This document shows, one piece after another, positions 39,130-47,904 of a stretch of 64,000 nucleotides of DNA (the first letter of the stretch is position 1; the number at the start of each line of letters is the position of its first letter). The DNA is from Ectopseudomonas khazarica. Lineage in GTDB: Bacteria > Pseudomonadota > Gammaproteobacteria > Pseudomonadales > Pseudomonadaceae. The translations under genes and the position numbers were made by a program. A model generated the notes under the pieces. It saw only the letters and a program-made list of their open reading frames with translations, did no database searches and was not told where the DNA came from. Where the stretch lies: positions 62,001 through 126,000 of the forward strand of contig NZ_SBHZ01000010.1 of assembly GCF_004521985.1 (NCBI RefSeq). Direction: 5' to 3'.

Positions 39130-40242
39130 ATGCATTGCGAATCGCCGATCAAGCGTCGTCTGTCACGCAAGATCTGGGTGGGCTCGGTACCGGTGGGCGG
39201 CGATGCGCCGATCGCGGTGCAGAGCATGACCAATACCGACACCAATGATGTCGCCGCCACCGTGGCGCAGATTCGTCGCCTGGAAGATGCTGGCGCCGAC
39301 ATCGTGCGGGTTTCCGTGCCTGACATGGACGCTGCCGAGGCTTTCGGCCTGATCAAGCAGCAGGTGCGCGTACCGCTGGTGGCCGACATTCACTTCGACT
39401 ACCAGATCGCCCTGCGCGTGGCTGAGCTGGGCGTCGACTGCCTGCGTATCAACCCCGGCAACATCGGCCGCGAGGACCGCGTCAAGGCGGTGGTCGAGGC
39501 GGCGCGCGACAAGGGCATTCCGATCCGCATCGGCGTCAACGCCGGTTCGCTGGAAAAGGACCTGCAGAAGAAGTACGGCGAACCGACCCCGGAAGCGCTG
39601 GTCGAGTCGGCGTTGCGCCATGTCGAACACCTGGACCGCCTGAACTTCCCCGACTTCAAGGTCAGCGTGAAGGCGTCCGACGTGTTCATGGCGGTCGAGG
39701 CCTATCGCTTGCTGGCCAAGCAGATCGAGCAGCCGCTGCACCTGGGCATCACCGAAGCCGGTGGCCTGCGCTCCGGTACCGTGAAGTCGGCCGTCGGCCT
39801 GGGCATGCTGCTGGCCGATGGCATTGGCGATACCATCCGCATTTCTCTGGCCGCCGATCCGGTGGAAGAGATCAAGGTCGGTTTCGATATCCTCAAGTCC
39901 CTGCGCCTGCGTTCGCGTGGCATCAACTTCATCGCCTGCCCGAGCTGCTCGCGGCAGAACTTCGATGTGGTCAAGACCATGAACGAGCTGGAAAGCCGCG
40001 TCGAGGACCTGCTGGTGCCGCTCGACGTCGCCGTGATCGGTTGCGTGGTCAATGGTCCAGGCGAAGCCAAGGAGGCGCATATCGGCCTCACTGGTGGCAG
40101 CCCGAACAACCTGGTCTACATCGACGGCAAGCCGGCGTCGAAGCTGACCAACGAGAATCTGGTGGATGAGCTGGAAAAGCTCATTCGCGACAAGGCGGCC
40201 GAGAAGGTCGCCGCCGATGCTGCCGTGATCGTTCGCGGCTGA
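39130..40242 (+). CDS. ispG: 4-hydroxy-3-methylbut-2-enyl diphosphate synthase IspG
   Basis: This 370-residue enzyme of the MEP isoprenoid pathway has the [4Fe-4S] ligands in ACPSCSR and GCVVNGPGE. It reduces methylerythritol cyclodiphosphate to hydroxymethylbutenyl diphosphate. Its cluster would be supplied by the isc genes upstream in this window. Confidence 0.97.
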   Translation: MHCESPIKRRLSRKIWVGSVPVGGDAPIAVQSMTNTDTNDVAATVAQIRRLEDAGADIVRVSVPDMDAAEAFGLIKQQVRVPLVADIHFDYQIALRVAELGVDCLRINPGNIGREDRVKAVVEAARDKGIPIRIGVNAGSLEKDLQKKYGEPTPEALVESALRHVEHLDRLNFPDFKVSVKASDVFMAVEAYRLLAKQIEQPLHLGITEAGGLRSGTVKSAVGLGMLLADGIGDTIRISLAADPVEEIKVGFDILKSLRLRSRGINFIACPSCSRQNFDVVKTMNELESRVEDLLVPLDVAVIGCVVNGPGEAKEAHIGLTGGSPNNLVYIDGKPASKLTNENLVDELEKLIRDKAAEKVAADAAVIVRG

Positions 40243-40289
40243 AACCGGCCAGCCTGCGCGTCGAGCACATCGCGAGCGTGGGCCAGGCA

Positions 40290-40385
40290 AGGAAAATACG
40301 GGCGAAGAAGCGCAGTTTACGACTGTAAATGAGCATTTTGAGCCTGTTTTTGACGCTGCATCAGCAAGTGCAGCAGTGTCGAGAG
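40290..40385. other. Intergenic segment before hisS, possible dispersed repeat
   Basis: The segment contains GCGCAGTTTACG, TGTAAATGAGCATTTTGAGC and TTTTTGACGCTGCATCAGCA, which resemble a family of intergenic repeats I recall from Pseudomonas genomes. No ORF or strong promoter is seen. This rests on recollection only. Confidence 0.35.
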
Positions 40386-40403
40386 CAGGTTTAAGGATTA
40401 TTT

Positions 40404-41693
40404 GTGAGCAAATCTCTGCAAGCCATTCGTGGCATGAACGACATCCTGCCGGAGCAGACGCCTGCCTGGCGCTACCTGGAGAACACCCTGGTCGACCTGC
40501 TCGACGGCTACGGCTACAAGGAAATCCGCCTGCCCATCGTCGAGTACACCGAGCTGTTCGCGCGCGGTATCGGCGAGGGCACCGATGTGGTCGACAAGGA
40601 GATGTACACCTTCCGCGACCGCAACGAGGAGTCCCTGACCCTGCGTCCGGAGGGCACTGCCGGTTGCGTGCGTGCCGTGCTCGAGCATGGTCTGTCCGGT
40701 GGTGGCCAGGTGCAGAAACTGTGGTACGCCGGCCCGATGTTCCGTTACGAGAAGCCGCAGAAGGGCCGTTATCGCCAGTTCCACCAGGTTGGCGTGGAGG
40801 CTTTCAACCTGCCGGGGCCGGACGTCGATGCCGAACTGATCGTGCTGACCTGGCGCCTGTGGAAGAAACTCGGCCTGGCCGATGCGGTGACCCTGCAGCT
40901 CAACAGCCTGGGTTCCAGCGAGGCGCGTGCGGCCTACCGCGACGCGCTGGTCGCTTACCTGCAGGAGCGTTTCGAGCAACTGGACGAAGACAGCCAGCGC
41001 CGTCTGACCACCAACCCGCTGCGCATCCTCGACAGCAAGAACGAGGCGACCCAGGCCGTTCTGGTCGGTGCACCGACCCTGGGCGACTACCTCGATGAGG
41101 AGTCGCGCCTGCACTTCGACGGCGTCAGGGCGCGCCTGGATGCCGCCGGCATCCGCTACGAGATCAATCACAAGCTGGTCCGCGGCCTGGATTACTACAA
41201 CCGCACCGTGTTCGAGTGGGTGACCGACAAGCTCGGTGCCCAGGGCACGGTATGCGCCGGTGGTCGTTATGACGGCCTGGTTTCCCAATTGGGTGGCAAG
41301 GCGACGCCGGGGGTCGGCTTCGCCATGGGCGTCGAGCGCCTGGTGCTGCTGCTGGAAACCCTCGAATTGTTGCCGGCCGAGCTGAACCGTGCCGCCGACG
41401 TCTACGTCTGCGCCTTTGGCGAGGCGGCCGAGCTGGCTGCACTGACCCTGGTCGAGCGCCTGCGCGATGAGTTGCCGGCGCTGCGCCTGCTGCTCAACAG
41501 TGGCGGCGGCAGCTTCAAGAGCCAGTTCAAGAAGGCTGACAAGAGCGGCGCGCGCTATGCGCTGATTCTGGGGGACGACGAATTGGCAGGGCGCGTGGTA
41601 GGTTGCAAGCCGCTGCGCGACGACAGTGAACAACAAAGCGTTGCCTGGGATGCTCTGGCCGAGCATCTGGCTGCCTGCCAGCAACAGGCCTGA
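40404..41693 (+). CDS. hisS: Histidyl-tRNA synthetase
   Basis: The GTG at 40404 follows AAGGA. This 429-residue class II synthetase has LRPEGTAG (motif 2 region), [16 protein letters not shown], and the His-specific [12 protein letters not shown], with a C-terminal anticodon-binding domain (about 325-429). Confidence 0.98.
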   Translation: MSKSLQAIRGMNDILPEQTPAWRYLENTLVDLLDGYGYKEIRLPIVEYTELFARGIGEGTDVVDKEMYTFRDRNEESLTLRPEGTAGCVRAVLEHGLSGGGQVQKLWYAGPMFRYEKPQKGRYRQFHQVGVEAFNLPGPDVDAELIVLTWRLWKKLGLADAVTLQLNSLGSSEARAAYRDALVAYLQERFEQLDEDSQRRLTTNPLRILDSKNEATQAVLVGAPTLGDYLDEESRLHFDGVRARLDAAGIRYEINHKLVRGLDYYNRTVFEWVTDKLGAQGTVCAGGRYDGLVSQLGGKATPGVGFAMGVERLVLLLETLELLPAELNRAADVYVCAFGEAAELAALTLVERLRDELPALRLLLNSGGGSFKSQFKKADKSGARYALILGDDELAGRVVGCKPLRDDSEQQSVAWDALAEHLAACQQQA

Positions 41694-41725
41694 GCAGGCT
41701 CTCGATTAGGAGTACGGGGTTAGAC

Positions 41726-42364
41726 ATGCAGACCGAAGACGAACAGATCGCGCAAATCAAGGACTGGTGGAATCGCAACGGCAAACCGTTGCTGACCGGC
41801 GGCGTACTCGCGCTGGTAGCCGTGCTCGGCTGGCAGGGTTGGCAGAAGTACCAGACCAACCAGGCGCAGAGTGCCTCCGCGCTGTATCAGCAACTGCTGG
41901 AAACTGCGCTGGATCCGGCCGGCAAGCCTGATGCAGGCAAGGTGGCCGAACTGTCCGGCAAGCTCGACAGCGAGTTCGGCGGTAGCCATTACGCGCAGTA
42001 CGGCAGCCTGTTCGTCGCCAAGGTCGCGGTCGAGGCCGATCGTCTCGACGACGCCGCCGTTGCCCTGCAACGCGTGCTCGACAAGCCGGCCGACGCCACC
42101 CTCGACGAGCTGGCGCGTCAGCGCATGGCACGCGTTCTGGCTGCCCAGGACAAGGTCGACGAGGCGCTGAAGCTGCTCGACGCCAAGGTCGACGAGGCGT
42201 TCCTGGCCAGCCGCGAGGAGCTCAAGGGTGATCTGCTGGTCCAGCTGGGCCGCAGCGATGACGCGCACGCGGCCTACCAGAAGGCCAAGGATGCGCTGGC
42301 CGAGGACGCCGCCGTTGGCGGTCTGCAGATGAAGCTGGACGACCTGGCAAAAGGGGATGCGTGA
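41726..42364 (+). CDS. yfgM: YfgM, ancillary SecYEG translocon protein
   Basis: This 212-residue protein has one membrane helix (about 21-40) and a periplasmic TPR-like helical domain. YfgM associates with PpiD at the Sec translocon. It lies between hisS and bamB, its conserved position in gammaproteobacteria. Confidence 0.92.
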   Translation: MQTEDEQIAQIKDWWNRNGKPLLTGGVLALVAVLGWQGWQKYQTNQAQSASALYQQLLETALDPAGKPDAGKVAELSGKLDSEFGGSHYAQYGSLFVAKVAVEADRLDDAAVALQRVLDKPADATLDELARQRMARVLAAQDKVDEALKLLDAKVDEAFLASREELKGDLLVQLGRSDDAHAAYQKAKDALAEDAAVGGLQMKLDDLAKGDA

Positions 42365-42368
42365 CGTG

Positions 42369-43508
42369 ATGCGTTGGAAGAATGCCGCACTGCTGGCTCT
42401 GGCCGTTCTGGCCGTGGGTTGCAGCAGCAATAGCAAGAAGGAACTGCCACCCGCCGAGCTGACCAAGTTCGATACCGAGGTCGAACTGCGTACCGAATGG
42501 AGCCGCTCCGTCGGTGACGGCCAGGGCGAAACCTTCAACATGCTGGTACCGGCCATCGATGGCGACGTGATCTACGCGGCCGACGTCGAAGGCCTGGTCA
42601 TGGCCATGGACCGCACCAGTGGCAAGGTCATCTGGCGCAAGAAGCTGGACATCCCGGTCTCCGGTGCCATAGGTGCCGGTTATGGCCAGGTGCTGCTGGG
42701 CACGCTCAAGGGTGAGGTGATCGCCCTGGACTCCAGCGATGGCGAGGAGCAGTGGCGCTCGCGTGTGACCAGCGAAGTGCTGGCCGCCCCGGCGAGCAAC
42801 GGCGATATCGTCGTGGTGCAGACCCAGGATGACCGCCTGATCGCGTTCGATGCCAGCACTGGCAATCAGCGCTGGATCGTCGAGAACACCCCGGCGGTGC
42901 TGACGCTGCGTGGCACCGGCGCGCCGCTGGTGACCAACCGCCTGGTGGTCGCGGGTCTGTCCAGCGGCAAGGTGGTGGCGGTCGACGCCCAGCGTGGCCT
43001 GCCCGTTTGGGAGCAGCGCGTGGCCATCCCGCAAGGTCGTTCCGAGCTGGAGCGCGTGGTGGATATCGACGGCGGCCTGCTGCTGTCCGGTGGCACCGTG
43101 TACGCGGTGAGCTACCAGGGCCGCGTCGCGGCGATGGACCTGGATTCCGGCCGTGTGCTGTGGCAGCGCGAGGCCTCCAGTTCGGTTGGTGTCGCCCAGG
43201 GCTTCGGCAACGTCTACGTCAGCCTGGCCAACGGCACCGTCGAAGGCATCGACGAGCGCAGTGCCTCGGCGCTGTGGAGCAACGATTCCCTGGCTCGCCG
43301 CGAGCTGTCCGCGCCACAAGTGTTTTCCAGCTACGTGGCCGTGGGCGATTTCGAAGGCTATCTGCACCTGCTGAGCCAGGTCGATGGTCGCTTCGTGGGT
43401 CGTACCCGTATCGACAGCGATGGTCTGCGCACGCGTCCGCTGGTGGTGGGTGACTGGCTGTATGTCTTCGGCAACAGCGGCAAATTGGTAGCGCTGACCA
43501 TCAAGTGA
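42369..43508 (+). CDS. bamB: Outer-membrane assembly lipoprotein BamB
   Basis: The ATG at 42369 gives MRWKNAALLALAVLAVGC, a lipoprotein signal; an ATG at 42357 overlaps yfgM. The 379-residue product is an eight-bladed beta-propeller with PQQ-like repeats (for example GEVIALDSSDGEEQW). BamB assists BamA in inserting outer-membrane proteins. Confidence 0.96.
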   Translation: MRWKNAALLALAVLAVGCSSNSKKELPPAELTKFDTEVELRTEWSRSVGDGQGETFNMLVPAIDGDVIYAADVEGLVMAMDRTSGKVIWRKKLDIPVSGAIGAGYGQVLLGTLKGEVIALDSSDGEEQWRSRVTSEVLAAPASNGDIVVVQTQDDRLIAFDASTGNQRWIVENTPAVLTLRGTGAPLVTNRLVVAGLSSGKVVAVDAQRGLPVWEQRVAIPQGRSELERVVDIDGGLLLSGGTVYAVSYQGRVAAMDLDSGRVLWQREASSSVGVAQGFGNVYVSLANGTVEGIDERSASALWSNDSLARRELSAPQVFSSYVAVGDFEGYLHLLSQVDGRFVGRTRIDSDGLRTRPLVVGDWLYVFGNSGKLVALTIK

Positions 43509-43517
43509 CCAACTATG

Positions 43518-43590
43518 CTGCATCCAGGCCCGGGTCTGGATGCAGCAGCGCAAAATATTCCGGCCGCTGCCCGTGCAGCGGCCTTTGCAT
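43518..43590 (+). terminator. Two hairpins between bamB and der
   Basis: CTGCATCCAG (43518-43527) pairs with CTGGATGCAG (43537-43546). GGCCGCTGC (43562-43570) pairs with GCAGCGGCC (43575-43583), followed by TTTGCATTTT. The second is a weak terminator candidate for the hisS-yfgM-bamB group. Confidence 0.6.
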
Positions 43591-43618
43591 TTTCTGAAAT
43601 AACGTAGTGGAGAGCCTG

Positions 43619-45097
43619 ATGGTTCCCGTAATTGCCCTGGTGGGCCGGCCCAATGTCGGCAAGTCCACACTCTTCAACCGCCTGACCCGCAGTCGCGACG
43701 CCATCGTCGGCGACCTGTCCGGTCTGACCCGCGACCGCCAGTACGGCGAGGCGAAGTGGCAGGGGCGCACCTATATCGTGATCGATACCGGCGGTATCTC
43801 CGGCGACGAGGAAGGCATCGACGCGAAGATGGCCGAGCAGTCGCTGCAGGCGATCGAAGAAGCCGATGCCGTGCTGTTCCTGGTGGACGCGCGCGCCGGC
43901 ATGACCGCCTCCGACCAGATGATCGGCGAGCACCTGCGCCGGCGTAACAAGCAGAGCTTCCTGGTGGTGAACAAGGTCGACAACCTCGACGTCGACCTGG
44001 CCCGCGCCGAGTTCAGTCCCATGGGCCTGGGCGAGCCGCTGGCGATCGCCGGTGCCCATGGCCGTGGCATCACCCAGATGCTGGAAGTGGTGCTCGGTGC
44101 CTTCCCCAAGGATGCCGGCGAGCCGGAAGAGGGCGCCGAAGAAGAGGAAGAAGTGCTGGAAGGCCAGGAAGCCAAGCGCATCCCCGGCCCGAGCGAGAAG
44201 GACGGCATCAAGCTGGCCATCATCGGTCGCCCCAACGTCGGCAAGTCGACTCTGGTCAACCGCATGCTCGGCGAAGAGCGGGTCATCGTCTATGACCAGG
44301 CCGGCACCACGCGCGACAGCATCTACATCCCCTTCGAGCGTGACGACGAGAAGTACACGCTGATCGACACCGCCGGCGTGCGTCGTCGCGGCAAGATCTT
44401 CGAGGCCGTGGAGAAGTTCTCCGTGGTCAAGACCCTGCAGGCGATCCAGGACTCCAACGTCGTGGTCTTCGTCATGGACGCCCGCGAAGGGGTGGTCGAC
44501 CACGACCTCAACCTGCTCGGCTTCGTGCTGGAGAGCGGTCGTGCGCTGGTCATCGCCCTGAACAAATGGGACGGCATGGACCAGGGCCAGAAGGACTACG
44601 TGAAGACCGAGCTGGAGCGCCGGCTGTTCTTCGTCGACTTCGCCGACATCCACTTCATTTCCGCACTGCACGGCACTGGCGTCGGCCACCTGTACAAGTC
44701 GGTGCAGGCGTCGTTCAAGTCGGCCATCACCCGCTGGCCGACCAGCCGCCTGACGCAGATCCTCGAGGATGCCGTCAGCGACCACGCGCCGCCCCTGGTC
44801 AACGGTCGCCGGATCAAGCTGCGCTATGCCCACCTGGGTGGTGCCAACCCACCGCTGATCGTCATCCACGGTAACCAGGTCGACGCGGTCCCGCGCGCCT
44901 ACTCCCGTTACCTGGAGAACACCTTCCGCCGCGTGCTCAAGCTGGTCGGCACGCCGATCCGTATCGAGTACAAGGGCGGCGACAACCCGTACGAAGGCAA
45001 CAAGAACAAGCTCACCGACCGCCAGGTGAACAAGAAGCGGCGCCTGATGAGCCACCACAAGAAGGCCGAGAAGAAGCGCAAGGACAAGAGACGATAG
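43619..45097 (+). CDS. der: Ribosome-assembly GTPase Der (EngA)
   Basis: The ATG at 43619 follows GGAGAG. This 492-residue protein has two tandem G domains, each with [13 protein letters not shown] and NKxD, separated by an acidic linker (about 163-182, EEEEEVLEG), then a KH-like domain and a basic tail. It acts in 50S subunit maturation. Confidence 0.97.
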   Translation: MVPVIALVGRPNVGKSTLFNRLTRSRDAIVGDLSGLTRDRQYGEAKWQGRTYIVIDTGGISGDEEGIDAKMAEQSLQAIEEADAVLFLVDARAGMTASDQMIGEHLRRRNKQSFLVVNKVDNLDVDLARAEFSPMGLGEPLAIAGAHGRGITQMLEVVLGAFPKDAGEPEEGAEEEEEVLEGQEAKRIPGPSEKDGIKLAIIGRPNVGKSTLVNRMLGEERVIVYDQAGTTRDSIYIPFERDDEKYTLIDTAGVRRRGKIFEAVEKFSVVKTLQAIQDSNVVVFVMDAREGVVDHDLNLLGFVLESGRALVIALNKWDGMDQGQKDYVKTELERRLFFVDFADIHFISALHGTGVGHLYKSVQASFKSAITRWPTSRLTQILEDAVSDHAPPLVNGRRIKLRYAHLGGANPPLIVIHGNQVDAVPRAYSRYLENTFRRVLKLVGTPIRIEYKGGDNPYEGNKNKLTDRQVNKKRRLMSHHKKAEKKRKDKRR

Positions 45098-45101
45098 TCA
45101 T

Positions 45102-45176
45102 AAGCGGCAAGCCTCAAGCTACAAGAGGAGCCGAGCCGCTTTTGCTTGCGGCTCGAAGCTTGTAGCTTGCAGCTTT
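45102..45176. repeat. REP-like intergenic inverted repeat
   Basis: AAGCTACAAG (45116-45125) is the perfect complement of CTTGTAGCTT (45159-45168), enclosing a second pair, GAGCCGC (45133-45139) and GCGGCTC (45148-45154). The AAGCTxCAAGC-type sequence resembles REP elements of Pseudomonas. Confidence 0.7.
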
Positions 45177-45192
45177 CCCCGAGGAAGTCGCG

Positions 45193-46341
45193 ATGCTCGC
45201 CAGCAAACTGCCCAACGTCGGCACCACCATCTTCACCCGCATGTCTCAGCTTGCTCTGGATACCGGGGCGATCAACCTGTCCCAGGGCTTTCCCGATTTC
45301 GACGGGCCGCAGGCGCTGCGTGAAGCAGTGGCGCGCCATGTCCTGGAAGGGCGCAATCAGTATTCGCCGATGACCGGTCTGCCCGCCCTGCGCCAGCAGG
45401 TGGCAGCGAAGATCGCGCGCAGCTACGGCGTGCAGCGGGACGCCGACAGCGAGATCACCATCACTCCCGGCGCCACCGAGGCGATCTTCTGCGCGGTGCA
45501 GGCGCTGATCCGTCCGGGCGACGAGGCCATCGTCCTCGATCCCTGCTATGACAGCTATGAGCCCTCCGTGGAACTGGCGGGCGGTCGCTGCGTGCACGTG
45601 CCGCTGGCCCTGGCGGATTTCGCCGTGGACTGGCAGCGCCTGGCCGATGCGATCACCCCGCGTACCCGGCTGATCTTCCTCAACTCGCCGCACAATCCCA
45701 GTGGCGCGCTGCTGTCGCGCGGCGACCTGGACCGCTTGGCCGCGCTGATCCGCGAGCGCGATATCCATGTGATCAGCGACGAAGTCTATGAGCACCTGAT
45801 CTTCGACGGCGTGCAGCACGCCAGCGTGCTGGCACACGACGAGCTGTACGCGCGCGCCTTCGTGGTCAGCTCGTTCGGCAAGACCTACCACGTCACCGGC
45901 TGGAAGACCGGCTACGTGGTGGCGCCGCCTGCGTTGACCACCGAGCTGCGCAAGATCCACCAGTACGTGAATTTCTGTGGCGTCACGCCGTTGCAGCATG
46001 GCCTTGCCGATTTCATGGCCAGTCACCCCGAGCACGTCGAGGAGCTGCCTGCGTTCTACCAGGCCAAGCGCGACCTGTTCTGCGACCTGCTGGCCGGCTC
46101 GCGTTTCACCTTCACCCGCGCGCCGGGCACCTACTTCCAGCTGGCCGACTACCGGGCTATCCGTCCTGATCTGGACGACGTCGCCATGGCCGAGTGGCTG
46201 ACCCGTGAGCATGGCGTGGCGGCGATCCCGGTCTCGGTGTTCTACCAGTCCGCACCGCAGGATCTGCGTCTGGTGCGCTTCTGCTTCGCCAAGCGCGAGG
46301 ACACCCTGCGCCAGGCGGCGGAGAAACTCTGCGCGGTGTGA
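45193..46341 (+). CDS. Methionine/glutamine-type aminotransferase (YbdL-like)
   Basis: This 382-residue class I aminotransferase has the PLP lysine in SFGKTYHVTGWKTGY, NSPHNPSG, SDEVYEHL and a C-terminal Arg in RFCFAK. It resembles E. coli YbdL and eukaryotic kynurenine/glutamine transaminase K, which favour methionine and glutamine. The following gene is an omega-amidase, whose substrate is the keto acid such enzymes make from glutamine. GAGGAAG precedes the ATG. Confidence 0.85.
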   Translation: MLASKLPNVGTTIFTRMSQLALDTGAINLSQGFPDFDGPQALREAVARHVLEGRNQYSPMTGLPALRQQVAAKIARSYGVQRDADSEITITPGATEAIFCAVQALIRPGDEAIVLDPCYDSYEPSVELAGGRCVHVPLALADFAVDWQRLADAITPRTRLIFLNSPHNPSGALLSRGDLDRLAALIRERDIHVISDEVYEHLIFDGVQHASVLAHDELYARAFVVSSFGKTYHVTGWKTGYVVAPPALTTELRKIHQYVNFCGVTPLQHGLADFMASHPEHVEELPAFYQAKRDLFCDLLAGSRFTFTRAPGTYFQLADYRAIRPDLDDVAMAEWLTREHGVAAIPVSVFYQSAPQDLRLVRFCFAKREDTLRQAAEKLCAV

Positions 46342-46438
46342 TGCAGGCTGATCACCGCGACGCGTGATCCAGCAAGGCGGGGTGGGTGTGAAACGCGACA
46401 TCCGCCCTGCGCGCTACCGATTTCCCCGAGGCCTTGAT

Positions 46439-47221
46439 ATGACCGACAAAACCGATCTCGAACTGGCGCTGATCCAGACCTCCCTGGCCTGGCACGATCC
46501 GGCCGCCAACCGCGAGCACTTTCAGACCCTGCTGGAGCAGGCGCGCGGCGCTGATCTGGTGATCCTGCCGGAGATGTTCACCACCGGCTTCTCGATGGAG
46601 TCGGCAGCGCTGGCCGAACCGGAGGATGGCCCCAGCAGCACATGGCTGCGCGAGCAGGCGCAGCGTCTCGATACGGTGATCTGCGGCAGCCTGATCATCC
46701 AGGCCGACGACGGCAGCTATCGCAATCGCCTGCTCTGGGCGCGTGCGGATGGTTCGCTGGCGCATTACGACAAGCGCCACCTGTTCCGCATGGCCGGCGA
46801 GCACAAGCATTTCCAGGCCGGAGACGAGCAGGTCGTGCTCGAGCTCAAGGGCTGGCGTGTCCGCCCGCTGGTCTGTTATGACCTGCGCTTCCCGGTCTGG
46901 AGCCGCGACGCGGGTGGCACCGACCTGCTGCTCTACACCGCCAACTGGCCCGCTGCCCGCCGCCAGCACTGGAACCGCCTGTTGCCGGCGCGGGCCATCG
47001 AAAACCTGTGCTATGTCGCGGCTGTGAACCGGATCGGCGAGGACGGCAAGGGGCATGGATATACTGGTGACTCCCAGGTGCTGGACTTCCAGGGCGAGCC
47101 GCTGCTGCAGGCGAACGCCGCCGATGGCGTGTTCCGCCAGCGCCTGGCGGCCGAGCCGCTGGCGGCCTATCGCGAGCGTTTTCCGGCGCATCTGGATGCC
47201 GATGCCTTCACCATGAACTGA
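46439..47221 (+). CDS. Omega-amidase / nitrilase-family amidohydrolase (YafV-like)
   Basis: The ATG at 46439 follows GAGG. The 260-residue nitrilase-superfamily enzyme has the triad Glu (ILPEMFTTGFSM), Lys (YDKRHLF) and Cys (LVCYDLRFP). Omega-amidases hydrolyse alpha-ketoglutaramate and ketosuccinamate to the dicarboxylic acid and ammonia. Adjacency to the aminotransferase suggests a two-step glutamine-dependent transamination. Confidence 0.88.
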   Translation: MTDKTDLELALIQTSLAWHDPAANREHFQTLLEQARGADLVILPEMFTTGFSMESAALAEPEDGPSSTWLREQAQRLDTVICGSLIIQADDGSYRNRLLWARADGSLAHYDKRHLFRMAGEHKHFQAGDEQVVLELKGWRVRPLVCYDLRFPVWSRDAGGTDLLLYTANWPAARRQHWNRLLPARAIENLCYVAAVNRIGEDGKGHGYTGDSQVLDFQGEPLLQANAADGVFRQRLAAEPLAAYRERFPAHLDADAFTMN

Positions 47222-47238
47222 ATCAGGAGCGACACGAC

Positions 47239-47694
47239 ATGGACGTACAGCAGGACAACCCCTTCCAGACCCCACAGGCGGACCTGCAGCAGGCTTCTGC
47301 CTCGACGCTGCCGCTGTACAGGATTGCCGCGGTGGGGCTGGGCACCTTTCTCGGCACACCGCTGGCCGGTGCCTGGATGCTTGCGCACAACCTGCAGCTG
47401 CTGGGCAAGGCCGACCGTGTCGCCATGGTCTGGGGCGTTGCCGTGTGCCTGCTGGCGCTGACCCTGGCCCTGGCCTTCGTATTGCCGGAAGAAGTACCCA
47501 CGCTGCCGTTCGCCATCGGGCAGCTGCTGGGCATGGTGATGCTGGCCAAGCACCTGATCGAGGCCGATATCCAGCAGCACGCCGCCGCTGGTGGCACCTT
47601 TCTCTCCAACTGGCGGGCGGCAGGCATTGCCGTGCTCTTCTCGATCGCCGTGATGGCGCTGCTGTTCGCCGTGCTGATGATCCTGGACGTCTGA
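47239..47694 (+). CDS. Small integral membrane protein of unknown function
   Basis: This 151-residue protein has a hydrophilic N-terminal 25 residues and about four hydrophobic helices (about 28-52, 64-83, 91-104, 128-149). It begins 17 bases after the omega-amidase gene and is probably in the same operon. No family is recognised. Confidence 0.7.
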   Translation: MDVQQDNPFQTPQADLQQASASTLPLYRIAAVGLGTFLGTPLAGAWMLAHNLQLLGKADRVAMVWGVAVCLLALTLALAFVLPEEVPTLPFAIGQLLGMVMLAKHLIEADIQQHAAAGGTFLSNWRAAGIAVLFSIAVMALLFAVLMILDV

Positions 47695-47904
47695 TCCGTG
47701 TCCGCCCCGTGCCGTGCGGGGCGTTCGCCTCTGCAGCATGCGGATCGATCGCGGATGGCGGCGATTCGCCAATAAATTCCGGACGGCCGCTCGCTTTTGC
47801 CTCTAGCATTGCTGGCGCAGGGACGCGTGGATGGAAGTGGGCACAGGCTTGGCCCTGATAGCTCTGTCGCTCCCTGCCCAACATGAACGCAAGGAGCGAA
47901 AACA

